This document shows, one piece after another, positions 34,277 to 46,289 of a stretch of 64,000 nt of DNA. This DNA is from Gossypium raimondii (Eukaryota; Streptophyta; Magnoliopsida; Malvales; Malvaceae). Position 1 is the first letter of the stretch. Each line of letters starts with the position of its first letter. A program made the position numbers and the translations under genes. The notes under the pieces are model-generated. The model saw nothing but the letters and a program-made list of their open reading frames with translations. It ran no database searches and was not told where the DNA came from. Where the stretch lies: assembly GCF_025698545.1 (NCBI RefSeq), contig NC_068577.1:4311501-4375500 (forward strand), in the 5' to 3' direction.

Positions 34277-34440
34277 CTTTGACCCAAAATGAGATCTTAA
34301 GGACATTGGACATACTGTTCCATCTTCACCACCAAAAACATCGTTGGATGAAAACTTTGCTGACAAATGAAAGCTCCCATTTTCAAAATTTGGTATCAAC
34401 GGAGAAGATTGAGAGGGCCCAAATGGATGTTTTATGTTAA
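34277..34440 (-). other. Possible orphan coding exon
   Basis: The minus strand is open from at least 34440 down to a good donor, AAG followed by GTACAT, at 34277. The reading has balanced, protein-like composition (HPFGPSQSSPLIPNF, then ENGSFHLSAKFSSNDVFGG). I do not recognise the family, and no second exon was found in the AT-rich DNA below. It may be a gene fragment. Confidence 0.25.
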
Positions 34441-35344
34441 CGGGAAATGAAGAGCGATGGAGTTGTTTATATATTTTGGTATATTGTTTTTAATTTATTA
34501 TTATTTTTAAATATTATTAAATTTTGTGATCCGAAAGAAAATATTTTATCTTAATAATATTTTTTAAAATTTATTCAATAATTAATATAGGTGGAGTTTT
34601 AAAAACAAAACTTTCTTTCTTTTATGTAAAAATGAGGGCTCGGTTTAACATTGCGTTAAACACTTGGTTTCGAAGTTAAAGTGCAATGGAAAAGTGTTTT
34701 TTCAGTTTCACTCAATCGCGAAAAGCTAGGGTTTAAGCATTTTTTACTTTTAACTTTTACGTTTTGAAATACAAATTATCAAAATATTCTTATTTGTAAT
34801 GTATTATTATATTAAGTTATTTAAATATGATTTATTATTATATTTTAAATTTTAAATTATTTCATGTATAATTAAATTTACAAATAATTTATTAATTATT
34901 TAAAATGTATATTTTATGTATAATTATATTAAACTATTTAAATATTATCTAAATTGATTTATTTTTAATTTCCAACATTCATGGAAATTTTAATTTTCAC
35001 TATAATTTTTACAAGAATGCCAAACAACTTAAATTAACAAATCACATTTTTCAAAGAACATTTTTCGAATCGATATTTTCAAAAGAACTTTTCAACCGCA
35101 ACAATAATGCTAAACTAGCTCAATATAAAAACATTAAAATATAAAAGTATCATCGTAATAATATTAATTATAATTTAAAAGGAGTATTTCGTAAATATGA
35201 TATAAAAGTATGAAAAGATATTTAAATCTATTAATATTTATTTTAAAAATAATTTTAATTATGATTTTAAAATAAATATTTTTGTAATTTCATAATTGTT
35301 CATGACTTAATTAAAAATAACATTTGTTTAAATATAAGTATTAG
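34441..35344. other. AT-rich intergenic DNA
   Basis: No gene or clear repeat boundary. Confidence 0.4.
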
Positions 35345-35349
35345 TTGTA

Positions 35350-35515
35350 TGTTGAGATATTGAGAAGTAAAGTGGTTAGCAATGTGGTTAGAATCAGTTA
35401 TGTATAAGTTAGTTAGTTAGTTAGTAAAAGTCTATAAATATAGAATGTACTGTCAATTTCTAAGATACTGAGGAATTTTTCATAATTAGTTCAATGATTT
35501 TCAATCATTTTAACA
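35350..35515 (+). repeat. 5' LTR of the copia element (166 bp)
   Basis: Runs from TGTTGAGATATTGAG to TTTTAACA, with terminal TG and CA. It contains a TTAG tetranucleotide run and a TATAAATATA box-like motif near 35433. It is unusually short for a copia LTR. Confidence 0.92.
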
Positions 35516-35589
35516 TGGTATCAGAGCTCCGGCGATCATTGTTTTTTCAATGATAGATCATTGATTTTCTGATCTTCAATCTTTAGAAT

Positions 35590-38500
35590 CTCCTGTTGAA
35601 TGTGCATTGGGTTCATCTTGTGTTAGACTTCCAAATGGTTCTTCTGCTCCCATTACCCATGTTGGCACTTGTAATATTTTACCTACCTTACAGTTAACCA
35701 AAGTTCTTTATGTTCCCAATTTTCACTATAATCTTCTTTCTGTTTCAAAACTTACTAACGATCTTAATTGTGTTGTTTCTTTTTACCCCCAATTTTGTCT
35801 TATACAAGATCTCTCCAGTGGAAAGATGAGGGGGATTGGTAAGGCACAAGGTGGTCTTTACATCCTTGACTCGTTTCGACAGACTAGTGTGGCTTCACCC
35901 AGTGTTGCAGTTGTTTCTTCTGGTGACTCATCCTTTATTTGGCATACCAGATTTGGCCATGCTTCAGTTTCAAGACTAAATAAGGTTCCTAATCTTTCTT
36001 GTACAGTTTCAGATGTTGATAATATAAAAAATGTTCTGTTTGTCCACTTGCTAAACAAACTAGGCTTCCCTTTCCTGTACGTTTGACCCGTGTTGGTGAG
36101 GTTTTTTCTCTTGTTCATATTGATTTGTGGGGACCCTATCGAGTTTCTACTCATAGTGGTCATCGGGTTTTTTTAACAATCGTTGATGATCATTCGCGAA
36201 TGACATGGGTGTACTTGTTACGAAATAAAAGTGATGCCATTGTTTCTCTCAAACAATTCTTTGTCCTAGTCAAAAATCAATTTTCAACCACAATTAAGAC
36301 GGTTCGTAATGATAATGGGACTGAATTTTTTAAAAATGAATGCAATGAGTTTTTTCATATGAATGGCATTCTTCATCAAAGTTCCTATGTTTATACTCTT
36401 CAACAAAATGGAGTTGCGGAACGAAAACATCGCTATTTGTTGGAAGTAGCTCGGTCATTAAAATTCCAGTCTCACATGCCTAGCAAATTTTGGGGTGAAT
36501 GCATTCTCACTGCTTTTTTTTAATTAATTGTCTACCTACTCCTGTTTTAAATTGGAAATGTCCTTTTGAACTCTTGCATAAAGTTGCCCCTAATTTTTCT
36601 CGGTTGAAAGTTTTTGGTTGCTTAGCCTATGCTACAATTCCAAACTACCATGACAAATTTTCCCATAAGGCTGTTCCATCTGTTTTTATGGGATATTCAC
36701 CTGTACAGAAAGGTTACTTGTTATTTAGTCTTGAATCAAAAAAAATTTTTGTTAACCGTGATGTTGTTTTTCATGAGACTATATTTCCTTTTGCATTTCC
36801 TAATCAACAAATTTTACCTTTTCCTGATACTGATAATTCAGTTTTCCTTCACCTTGAACCATCACCTTCTATTACTATTACTATTCCTACTTCTAGTAGG
36901 TCAGTATCTTCTTCCCCCCATTTTCTACCTATAGTACCTACTAATACACCCCTGCGTCTCACTACACTGTCTGTTAAACCACCTACTTGGATGAAATATT
37001 ACGTTTGCTCTAACCAATCTTCCGCATCTTATACCACAGGTATGTTTCCTATTTCTCATGTCTATTTATTCTCACATTTTCCTAGTCATACTCAGTCATT
37101 TGCAACCCTTATTTCATCTTTGGTTGAACCCCGAACCTATACGGAGGCCATTTCGGATCCACGATGGATCAATGCTATGCAACAGGAGATTCGAGCTTTG
37201 GAGGACAATGGTACTTGGGAGGTAGTCCATTTACCTAATGGTGTTGTTCCAATTGAGTGTAAATGGGTTTATAAAATCAAGTATAACTCTGATGGCTCGG
37301 TGGAAAGGTTTAAAGCTCGACTGGTTGGGAAAGGCTATAATCAGCAGGCGGGTATAGATTTTTAGGAGACCTTTTCTCCTGTGGTGAAACACGTCACTGT
37401 TAGAACTGTGATCAGCATGGCAACATCTTCTGGTTGGCCTCTTTTTCAGATGGATGTGTACAATGTGTTTTTGCAAGGGGATTTGTTCGAAGAGGTCTAT
37501 ATGGAACTTCCGGATGGTTTTCGCAGCCAGGGGGAGTCTCGAGTATGTCGTCTGCGCAAATCACTATATGGCCTGAAGCAAGCTTCTCGGAAGTGGAATT
37601 TAAAACTCACTGAGGCGTTAACGCAGGGAGGCTATGTACAAAGAAAATATGATTATTCATTGTTCACAAAAAGGAGTGAGGGTAACATAGTTATCTTGCT
37701 CATTTATGTTGACGATCTGTTAATTACTGGAAGCAGTATTGACATGATCAATGAACTAAAAAAGATTCTACATTAGAGTTTTAAGATGAAAGATTTAGGA
37801 GTGCTGAAGTATTTTCTGGGAATAGAAGTGATGAGGTCAAGTGAAGGAATTATATTGAACCAAAGAAAATATGCTTTGGAGTTGATAGCAGATCTGGGTC
37901 TAGGAGAAGCAAAATCAATAAGTACACCGCTTGAGCAAAATCAAAAGCTTACATCGGTTGAATACGATGAATCTGTGCAGGCAGTGGCTGATAAAGATGA
38001 TTTAATTCCAGATTTTATGGTGTATCAAAGACTTTTGGAAAGGTTGCTGTACCTGACCGATACGCGACCAGATATAATGTTTGCAGTTCAACATTTGAGT
38101 CAGTTTATGCACAGACCGAAAAATTTGCATTTGGAGGCTGCTATCCGGGTGGTACGATACATAAGGAAAAGTCCTGGTCAAGGTATTTTGTTATCTGCAG
38201 CTAGCAAATTGCAGGTGGTTGCTTTTTGTGATTCCGATAGGGCTTCATGTCCTATGTCTAGGCGATCAGTGACTGGTTTCTGTATTAAACTTGGAGAGTC
38301 TCTTATATCGTGGAAATCAAAGAAACAAACCACAGTCTCTCAATCATCAGCAGAAGCTGAATATAGAAGTATGACGGTAGTAGTGGCAGAAGTTGTTTGG
38401 TTGAATGGATTGTTAAAAGAAATAAGTCTTAATCAACCAGCTAAGTCTGTGGTATTTTCAGATAGCAAGGCAGCTTTACAAATTGCAGCCAATCCAGTTT

Positions 38501-38697
38501 TTCATGAACGAACTAAGCATATAGAGGTCGATTGTCATTTTGTACGAGATAAAATCAAAGATGGATTGATTCAAATGCAGCATGTGAGAACAACTGAACA
38601 ATTTGCTGATTTAATGACAAAGGCTCTAGGTGTTAAACACCATGAGTATTTAGTGTCCAAGTTGGGGGTTAAAGATATATATCAACCCTCAACTTGA
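35590..38697 (+). pseudogene. Copia pol polyprotein remnant
   Basis: The first part (35607-36070) encodes the protease end and pre-integrase segment (VLYVPNFHYNLLSVSKL, then FIWHTRFGHAS). The integrase core follows in another frame at 36083-36523, with HIDLWGPY, VDDHSRMTWVYLL, NDNGTEFF and QQNGVAERKHR. The frame shifts again near 36515 (LLINCLPTPVL, VFGCLAYATI). Reverse transcriptase starts near 37140 (WINAMQQEIRALE, KWVYKIKY), has TAG at 37363-37365, then FQMDVYNVFLQGDL, SLYGLKQASRKW and the catalytic YVDDLLITGS, and TAG at 37774-37776. RNase H follows ([19 protein letters not shown]) to the stop at 38697. Confidence 0.9.
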
Positions 38698-38704
38698 GGG
38701 GGAG

Positions 38705-38864
38705 TGTTGAGATATTGAGAAGTAAAGTGGTTAGCAAAGTGGTTAGATATGTATAAGTTAGTTAGTTAGTTAGTAAAAGTCTATAAATATAGAATGTACT
38801 GTCAATTTCTAAGATACTGAGGAATTTTTCATAATTAGTTCAATGATTTTCAATCATTTTAACA
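38705..38864 (+). repeat. 3' LTR of the copia element (160 bp)
   Basis: Near-identical to 35350-35515. It differs by an indel of about six bases after GGTTAGA and an A/T change in AGCAA(A/T)GTGG. Confidence 0.92.
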
Positions 38865-38869
38865 TTGTA

Positions 38870-41656
38870 TTTTTGGCCTAATATTTAAAATTACATTTAG
38901 CGTCATAAAATCATTATCCCTTCAGGAAAAAAAAGGTTAGATGAAATTTAAGTTAGAATTATAATAACAATAAAATAAAAATATTTAAATCTATTAATAA
39001 TTATTTTAAAATTAAAATAAGATTACAAATTAAGATTACTAATTTACTTTTTTAACTTTTGGTCTATATTTTTAATACTATTTTGGGTCAAGGTGGTATA
39101 TAAAACCCTCCCAATAATAACAACTCTAATCTTCAAATTTTGTCCAAATACTTAAAAGGAACTTTTCTAATCAATTATTAGTAATTTTAGTTAAAATGGT
39201 AAAAAAAAAACCACAATGTTTCACAAAACTTTTTGGACTGGTAAAATTGAAATTTTATTATTTCTAAAATTATTTTTAAACCAGTGATAAATTTCATTTT
39301 GTTGAACCTAATTATCTAAAATTAAGAAATTGATAATAAGAAAATGGACCATCATTCCATCAAGCCGGTAATTATAACTCTCCAATTTCTCAATTTGATA
39401 TCTATCCATAATTGATAGATAGATGAATAAATAAATGTAAGATTATTATGGTAATAAAATTATTGAAATTTAAGATTACTTAATACATTACATTACTCTA
39501 TTTGGTTTATTAAGTTGGAATATAAAATTTTGTTTTTGATGACAAAATATAAAATTATCTAAAACTTTTTATTAACTTATCCTTGTTATAAATATATGAG
39601 TAAAGTTAGAAACAATTTTAGAAATTATTAGCATGCAACTTTTTCATCATCAATGATTTCTTAGAATTTAAAAAAAAATTAGCAAATTAACGTATATCTT
39701 TCAAAACATATTTAAAAAGTTGACTGTATTAAGAAATTAAAAAATTATGATTAAGTATACATTTTCTTAATTCAAATGTGAAACTAGATTTATTAAAAGG
39801 TAAAATCTTGGGTAAATTTGGTTCAACCCAAGCCAATAAATTCAAATATAAATATTAAAATAATCAACGCCAACCTATTTTGATGATAAATAAATAAATC
39901 TTATTTAATTTAACTAAACTAGTTTCTTAGTTTAAATGTAGAACAAGACAAAACAAAGTTGAAAAATAAGATTATTACTAAATCTTAACACCATTACGAA
40001 TGTAACATTTCCAGCCCAAAGTAATCTTTGAAATACAGGGAATGTAATAAAATAAGATTTTACATTCCAATTATTCAGAAATAATTCTGCATTTTGTAAA
40101 CCAAACACCTTCAATACACATTAATTTAACTATCATCTTAAGCGCCATACGTTAGCTTGAATTTAATATGAAGCATATGTAAAACACATGAATTTTAATA
40201 ACATTAATTTTTGTAACAAATAAAATTTAAATTGTCTATGCAATAAGTGTACACACGCTTAAAATTTAATTCACATATTTTAAATATGCTCTACGTTTGA
40301 CTCATACTGACACTTAATGCCCAAACTAACATTAGACTAATAATGGAAGGACCTTATTAATATGATACTGATACTTTAAGGACTCAATCAGAACATTTTG
40401 AAGTTTAAAGATGAATTTAGAAATAAAAGTAATTGCTAAGAAAGCAAAGTATAACAGAAAAGACCGAGCACAAGTGGCCCTTGATGCACTTGTTCCTGCT
40501 GTGCATATAAATTGACCACTACTACCGTTTTAAAGGAAAAGCCAAGAAGTCCCAACATGAAGACTTCCTCTTAGATATTCTTGTCCTAGAAAAACAACAT
40601 ACTAAATTGGCCCGAAGATACCATCCTATCTTATGTCTTTGCTTTATCACCATTATTGGCCACTCTCTGGGCCCCATTTCACCCCCCGACAACCAATAAA
40701 CCAAAAGCCTAAAGGTGGTTATAATCCAAACTAAAACCTACAATCACTTCCATTCCATATATATGCATATCTTTCATTTAACATTCAACATATCAATCAC
40801 TCACTTCCCACAGAAACTATAAGCTTTTTCTTAGTGGGTGCCATCTTTTTCATATGTCTTGGCTTGACATGAAGGGCATAAAACACCAAACTACAGTGAG
40901 GAAAGATTATTACAGTAAAACTTTGCAATTTTCACTTTTTTTTTTAAACAAAAGAAATCAATTTGGAAATGATTGGCAAGTGAAATTGTAAAGCATTAGG
41001 TAGATTTACTGGCAAGTAAAAAGTTCGTTTTATTCTGTGAATATATACGTCTTATCTGCTTCAAACTCTGGTAATCAGCTTCGGAGAAAGTCACCAAAGC
41101 TTATGATGATGAGTCTGTATTTGATACTGTCGGTATATAAATCTATACTCTTAGCAGTGAATAATTCCATATATCTCGTTAAAAAAGCTTAAAAACAAGC
41201 ACATAATATTAAAAATTTTAATATGTGACAGTAACTTATGAGCAGTACGTTGGAAGATTGTAGGATGATTTTGACCATGAATGTTAGCACTTATTAGATA
41301 TGTCAACTCTGAATTTCTTGCTCAACTCCAAAAGGACTCCATGTAAAGGTGTTCTCATTGCAGAAAGATAATAAAAGTGGCGAATCCTATAGCTTTGTTA
41401 AGTGGCAACAGTGAAGATGATAGAAGCATTTGTCCCCCCCCCACCCCCCCCCCCCCGGGAAAAATCCCAAAGCATTGCAGGCAATGTGGGGTCTAAGAAA
41501 TGAAATGTGATAGAAAATAAAGTTAGAAAAGGCTAAACATCATACCTCATACTTTTCAATTTTCATTTATTCCACTTCTCCCAGTTTAATCCAACTATTC
41601 AAACCATACCAAATTTCGGAAATCCCTTGTATTCGTTCACCTTCAAAAGGGGAAAA
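38870..41656. other. AT-rich intergenic DNA and zinc-finger gene promoter
   Basis: No gene from 38870 to about 40430. From 40430 the sequence becomes more mixed. A CATATATATGCATAT stretch near 40757 is TATA-like, and from 41540 the pyrimidine-rich text up to the start codon probably holds the 5' UTR of the zinc-finger gene. Confidence 0.4.
41434..41456. repeat. Poly-C tract in the zinc-finger gene promoter
   Basis: Twenty-two cytosines broken by one adenine, about 200 bases above the start codon. Such tracts vary in length easily and are also prone to assembly error. Confidence 0.9.
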
Positions 41657-42241
41657 ATGGTTTTCCAAAGTGAAGGAGCTGAAACTGAAAGTAGATCCAC
41701 TAAACAACAAAGCGAGCTAAGGGTTAACGAAGATAGCAATATTGAAGCAATAGAAGAAGAGTGGTTGAACCTGAGACTCGGTGGGAACTCAATACCAGCA
41801 CCTGGAGACTGCGAATCGGCCTCAGACCCTCAGTTAAGATCATCAGTTCCTTCCAAGGTTTTCTCCTGCAACTTTTGCAGGAGAAAGTTTTATAGTTCAC
41901 AAGCCTTGGGTGGCCACCAAAACGCCCACAAACGAGAGAGAGGTGCGGCCAGAAGGTACCAGTCCCAGCAGATGATGATGATGATGGGTTTGCCGATGAG
42001 CAATCATGTTGTTCGATCACTTGGTGTCCGACCACATTCACTTGTGCACAAATCAAGCAGAGATGGAGCTGTTGCTGCTGCTGCTGCTGCAAGTGTAGGG
42101 AGATTTAATGATACATATGCAGTGCAGTTTACAGTTGATGACGGAATGGGTTTTGTGTGGCCAGGCAGTTTCCGTTTGGATCCTCGACCACCCGAACCAC
42201 CACCAGAACCAGCCAAGCTTGACTTGAATCTTCGACTCTAA
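41657..42241 (+). CDS. Q-type C2H2 zinc-finger protein with two EAR motifs
   Basis: An intronless gene for a 194-residue predicted nuclear transcriptional repressor of the ZFP1/3/4/7 type. A single C2H2 finger spans about residues 71-91 (CNFC, then QALGGH at 82-87 and a final His at 91). QALGGH is the plant-specific DNA-contact motif. An EAR-like LNLRL lies at residues 37-41 and a canonical DLNLRL ends the protein at 189-194; both are known co-repressor (TOPLESS-type) docking motifs. Between are a Met run (MMMMM, about 105-109), an Ala run and a Pro-rich stretch before the C-terminal EAR. The start chosen is MVFQSEG at 41657; an in-frame Met at 41627 would add ten residues. The family often acts in trichome, hormone or stress responses; which applies here cannot be read from sequence. 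Confidence 0.88.
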   Translation: MVFQSEGAETESRSTKQQSELRVNEDSNIEAIEEEWLNLRLGGNSIPAPGDCESASDPQLRSSVPSKVFSCNFCRRKFYSSQALGGHQNAHKRERGAARRYQSQQMMMMMGLPMSNHVVRSLGVRPHSLVHKSSRDGAVAAAAAASVGRFNDTYAVQFTVDDGMGFVWPGSFRLDPRPPEPPPEPAKLDLNLRL

Positions 42242-44135
42242 TCCATCTATCTACTCTCCTGTCCAAGTTTAGATATCTCTTGTAAACTACGGATTATTGT
42301 TGGCATAGCTTTTGAGATCAGTTGTATTTTACTGTAAACATAACGTTAAAACAGATATTTTCTCTTCTTTTTCCTTTTGCCATCAAAATCATAATTTTGA
42401 TACAGCCCAAACCATAAAATTCAAGACAATAACTTTTTGGCAATCTGAAAGCTGATAAAGACTAATTGAAATCAATGTGATTCGACCAAATCAGTTTAGT
42501 CTAAATGGTTTCAGCTTAAGTTCGATACGAATTTTATTTTAAACAGGCTAAACTCATCATTTTTTGTTAATAAAATGAGTACCTAAACAACAGACTTAAC
42601 TAACTATATTTCAAAAAAAAAAAACTACAATGAAATATTCATGATATTTAATAAATATATGATAAAATTTTTACCTAAACCCTATCCAATTACGCTGTTC
42701 ACTAAGTCAATTAACTGAGATAACCAACAGAAACAATCAAAATTTTTGGGGTCTCTAAAAACAGAACCTACCGACTAACCAATTACATTCCTAGTCTGCA
42801 GAGACAAGCAGGCAAGGTCATAGTCATAATTCCCATGTAGCAACATTGAAGTGCTATCCACATCTAAATTTATTACTAAATGCCTGCTGAGGGAACAGTA
42901 TCAAGAAAGCAAAACATAGACCAATATCTTCCACCCAAAATCCATCCGGTTCTATCATTCTAACTTATCCTCTTCCTGTAGTAACCCATTCATCAACGTT
43001 GTCACTTTCCCTGAACAAAAAAACCTTATCCAGAATCTATAAACCAAAATAAATATATACATATAAATTACAACAACTAAAAATAGGAGTATTAACACTG
43101 ACCCTATTGATTGTAAGCCACCAAACGGACAGGACAAAATAAAGCTTATTGACAGGAAGTTTGCCAAAGAAAACACTGTTCCTAGTTGCCAGCAGCAACT
43201 GATTATTATTGATCTCCTAAATCTTAATGGTTATTTTCTTCTTGTACCAGACATCTGGCAGCACTTGATTTGAGATCTTTACCTGAATTTCAGGTCTAGC
43301 TGGTATAATTGGGGTCCTACAATTTCCAAGTCTAAATTTTGATGAGTTTGCTCGGTACAGATTGTTTGCACAGGCAGTGGAAGATTACCTAATTACATAA
43401 AAGCTTAATTTCACAATTCCCAGCAATTAGTCATTTTACATGTCTCTTCGGCTAGGCTCTAGTCAAAGCACTTAATCTCAGTACTTCAGAGCAAGATGAA
43501 TTTCTCAAAGAGAAAAGGGCTCAACATATTAACTCTGATACCAATAAAATGAATATTAGTAGCCATTGCTATCCAATGTGGGCTAGTTTATATCTACTAC
43601 ACCTAAATTTAGCAACAAACCAAGGCTCGAATCCCTATTCTAGTTAATCAGCTTTACTTTTTAAAATCACTAGTTTTTTAACTTTGAACATACCCTGTTG
43701 TTTATCAACCAACTTTTTCACGTTTAATATTTTTTTCTGGTTAGAATATATAAATTCAATTTATCAATCAAGTATAGAAAGCATTTTTAGTACAAGTTGA
43801 GCTATGTTTAGCAACACACCTGAAGCAATGAGCTATGCTCTAATGTACGAATCTGACCACCATTTCCAAAAGCTCCTTTGATTAATTTCTCTTCAGTCTT
43901 TGCATTTGTTTATGAAAGAAAAGATGAAACTAAGGCACTGTAAACCAATATGAGATGGAGAATTCTTACTATGTTTATATCCAAAATTACATTTTTAAAA
44001 AAAAAGTTTGGTAAAGGTACATGAAATGATTTTAACTCTGATTTTTTGCCCAAGGAATCGACCCTTTTGGATCAAAATTCACAATGACCACATTATACAA
44101 ATAATTTGAATTTGTTGCACAAGGCAATTTAAAGT
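42242..44135. other. Intergenic DNA between convergent ZFP and TIP41-like loci
   Basis: Includes the ZFP 3' UTR. The rest has no recognised ORF. Near 43610 the string GGCTCGAATCCC resembles a tRNA B box, but no A box or cloverleaf accompanies it. Confidence 0.45.
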
Positions 44136-46193
44136 CTACAAGTTACCAGGGAACAAAAGCTTTTGGGTCAGATACATGATGACAGGAAGCCTTTGGCTGC
44201 TGATGCTTGGATCACCATATGCAGCAGAATCAGTAGGATAACCTTTCTGCTACATAGTTAGAATAGCATCGCAAAGCAAAACATTAATGTCACAAGATCA
44301 ATCAAGAAAACCTGCTTTAGTTCATTATATATCCAAATAAGGTTCAATGTCCAAAATTTAGAGGAATTCCTTGATAGACAAAATGCCAAGCTGGAAGTAA
44401 TGTGACAATGTATCTAATAACCTATCAATTCATGATATATTGAGAAAACAATCAAACATTAAAATATATGTATGCATTCACACAGCCTCTCGAGGAATAG
44501 AATTTCAACTTGAGATTAAATTTAAGGGTATACTTTTTGAACCCCAATCACACCAAAAGGAGAAGGGGAGAGTAGCTACTTGAAATGGTACATTTTAAAG
44601 TTGCAGTAACAAGGAAATAAGATTTGTCACTTTAACTTACAAGGAAATTAACAAGTATGACAGATAATATTCCCAAGTAAACACATATAAAAGTGAACAT
44701 GCTAGTGTGGCATAGGCAAACACGAAAAACCAGAGAGGAAGTCAATGATTATATACTTACAGTAGATAAAGATTGATATGTGCTTTCCTTCCAACATCTT
44801 TCTCGAAGAATGGCAGGATGTGAACTCCCATAAAAAACACAATGGATGCGGGTGCCCCACAATCTAAGTAATACTCCATCAACCAAAAGTAATTAGAAAA
44901 ACTGAGCAAGTGGCTGAAAGGGGAAATCAATAGAGAAAAAGAGTGCAGTGGCTTATGTATTAAGAGTTTTTCAAGCAACCAGATGAACCTGAAATTAGCA
45001 TTTCTTCCAGGATACAGAGGCGAAAAAATGCAGAGATGGTTAAGAAAATGTCAACCACATAGATTTGCATAATCAAAAGCATTTTGTAGTCACCCACTTA
45101 CCCAAAATTGTAAAAGAAACCAAGAACTTGGCATGACTATTTAGACAAAAGAAAATAATGCAATCAGCTGCCTTCCATTCTAACCTTTCCAAGATTATAC
45201 CCATTGTAAAAAACCAAAACTTCTCTAAGTTATCACTTTCACGGTTAGAAGTGACACCTAATTATCAGTCAATTCATCTTCATACAAAACTACCTGCGTA
45301 ACAAACATGAATACTTCCCTAAATGCAAACTTAAGAATGTTAAGAAAAGCATACAAAATACAATGTATCTCTTTCATACCATGTTTATAGTTTAAGACGC
45401 TGACCTCATCACAGAAAAGAATTGGTTCTTTTAATGTGAGTGCAGCAACATCAAGCCGCAGTGTGCAATCCTCCCAATGGAGGCCTGAGCTCCCCTCTGA
45501 AATTTCTTCCCTTGGGTTCTGATTGCAATTTAAAATGACAACAAAATCATCATCAATCACTATCCTAAATATCCTAGGACACAAAAATAAACCTTTGCAA
45601 AATTTCCTAGTCTCTAAATTCTCAAACAAAAATTGCTAATGCATGACATAGAACAAAAGCCTAATTCTAGCAGCTCCTTTAAAAGAAAATATACCTTGTT
45701 CGAATCAAGCTCAACCATGTCACTTCCACAGTCATAGTCCAATATCACCTGCTGGAACGGTTTACTGAAACATCCAAACAATCAATTTTGCTTCACTTTT
45801 AGTTTAATATTCAAAAGTAAAATAAAGTCAAACTAAATGATCGTAAAACTGAATTTAAATAACCAAAAACGTTAAATAAAATAATCGACATTTCTTTTTA
45901 CCTTCTGAATTTCCATTGAGCAGAAGAGGGAACTTCAACAGGAGGCAAACCTTCATGCTTCCAACCGCTTGCGACGAATATCGTTGCCGCTTGCGACGTC
46001 TTTAAGAGAACCAAACAACTTTCACCGAATATCATTTCCGGTAAAGTGGCGAAGTTTGGAGTCTTTGTTCCCATTGTTGGAGAGCCAATAAGTTGAGAAT
46101 CAAGCGGTTACGAGACTCGATCTCCCGTCCATGGAAAAACAAAAACTCGGCTCCCACCGATTTTAGTTCTTCCTCGTCTACTTCCACTTCCAT
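44136..46193 (-). pseudogene. TIP41-like gene, apparently pseudogenised
   Basis: TIP41-like proteins bind PP2A-associated factors (TAP46/TAP42 partners) in TOR signalling. A whole gene of this family can be traced on the minus strand. Its true N-terminus starts at 46193 (MEVEVDEEELKSVGAEF, later LALQQWEQRLQTS). Near 46040-46055 two single-base gains shift the frame before LPEMIFGESC, and a further shift follows in the same exon. Later exons: 45695-45764 (KPFQQVILDYD), 45405-45518 (LHWEDCTLRLDVAALTLKEPILF), 45237-45293 (VVLYEDELTDN, TAG at 45258-45260, then VSLLTVK), 44761-44913 (TAA, and the RFWLR block missing before VDGVLLRL), and 44136-44246 (KGYPTDSAAY to SQRLPVIM). Splice signals still look usable. 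The combined lesions argue for a dead copy, presumably with a working paralogue elsewhere. Confidence 0.8.
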
Positions 46194-46289
46194 TGTTCGC
46201 CGATTTTACGAATTTTCGACGCTTTTTTTCTCCTCTATTTCACCGGCTCGGATCCCATTTGGGCGCCAAAACCCAATATGAATTTGTAA

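Larger units (their letters stand above)
35345..38869 (+). mobile_element. Ty1/copia retrotransposon with gag deleted
   Basis: Bounded by a perfect 5-bp target duplication, TTGTA (35345-35349 and 38865-38869). LTRs are at 35350-35515 and 38705-38864. The primer-binding site TGGTATCAGAGC, complementary to initiator methionine tRNA, starts at 35516, and a purine tract (GAGGGGGAG) ends at 38704. Coding order is protease tail, integrase, reverse transcriptase, RNase H, as in Ty1/copia. Gag and most of the protease are absent: the pol text starts about 75 bases after the primer site. Frameshifts and stops add to the loss. The LTRs differ by one short indel and at least one base change. Confidence 0.92.

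Noticed and set aside
41724..42216. Minus-strand ORFs rich in Gln, Ser and Gly
   Set aside because: Antisense shadows of the zinc-finger gene, caused by its Ala and Met runs.
43595..43640. Possible tRNA gene from GGCTCGAATCCC
   Set aside because: No A box, acceptor stem or anticodon loop can be built around it by eye.
44757..44978. A 73-codon minus-strand ORF
   Set aside because: It is the wrong frame of the TIP41-like exon 5; the family-matching reading VDGVLLRL lies one frame away.
46093..46281. A plus-strand 62-codon ORF, possible divergent small gene
   Set aside because: It is antisense to the first exon of the TIP41-like locus, whose minus-strand reading matches the family.
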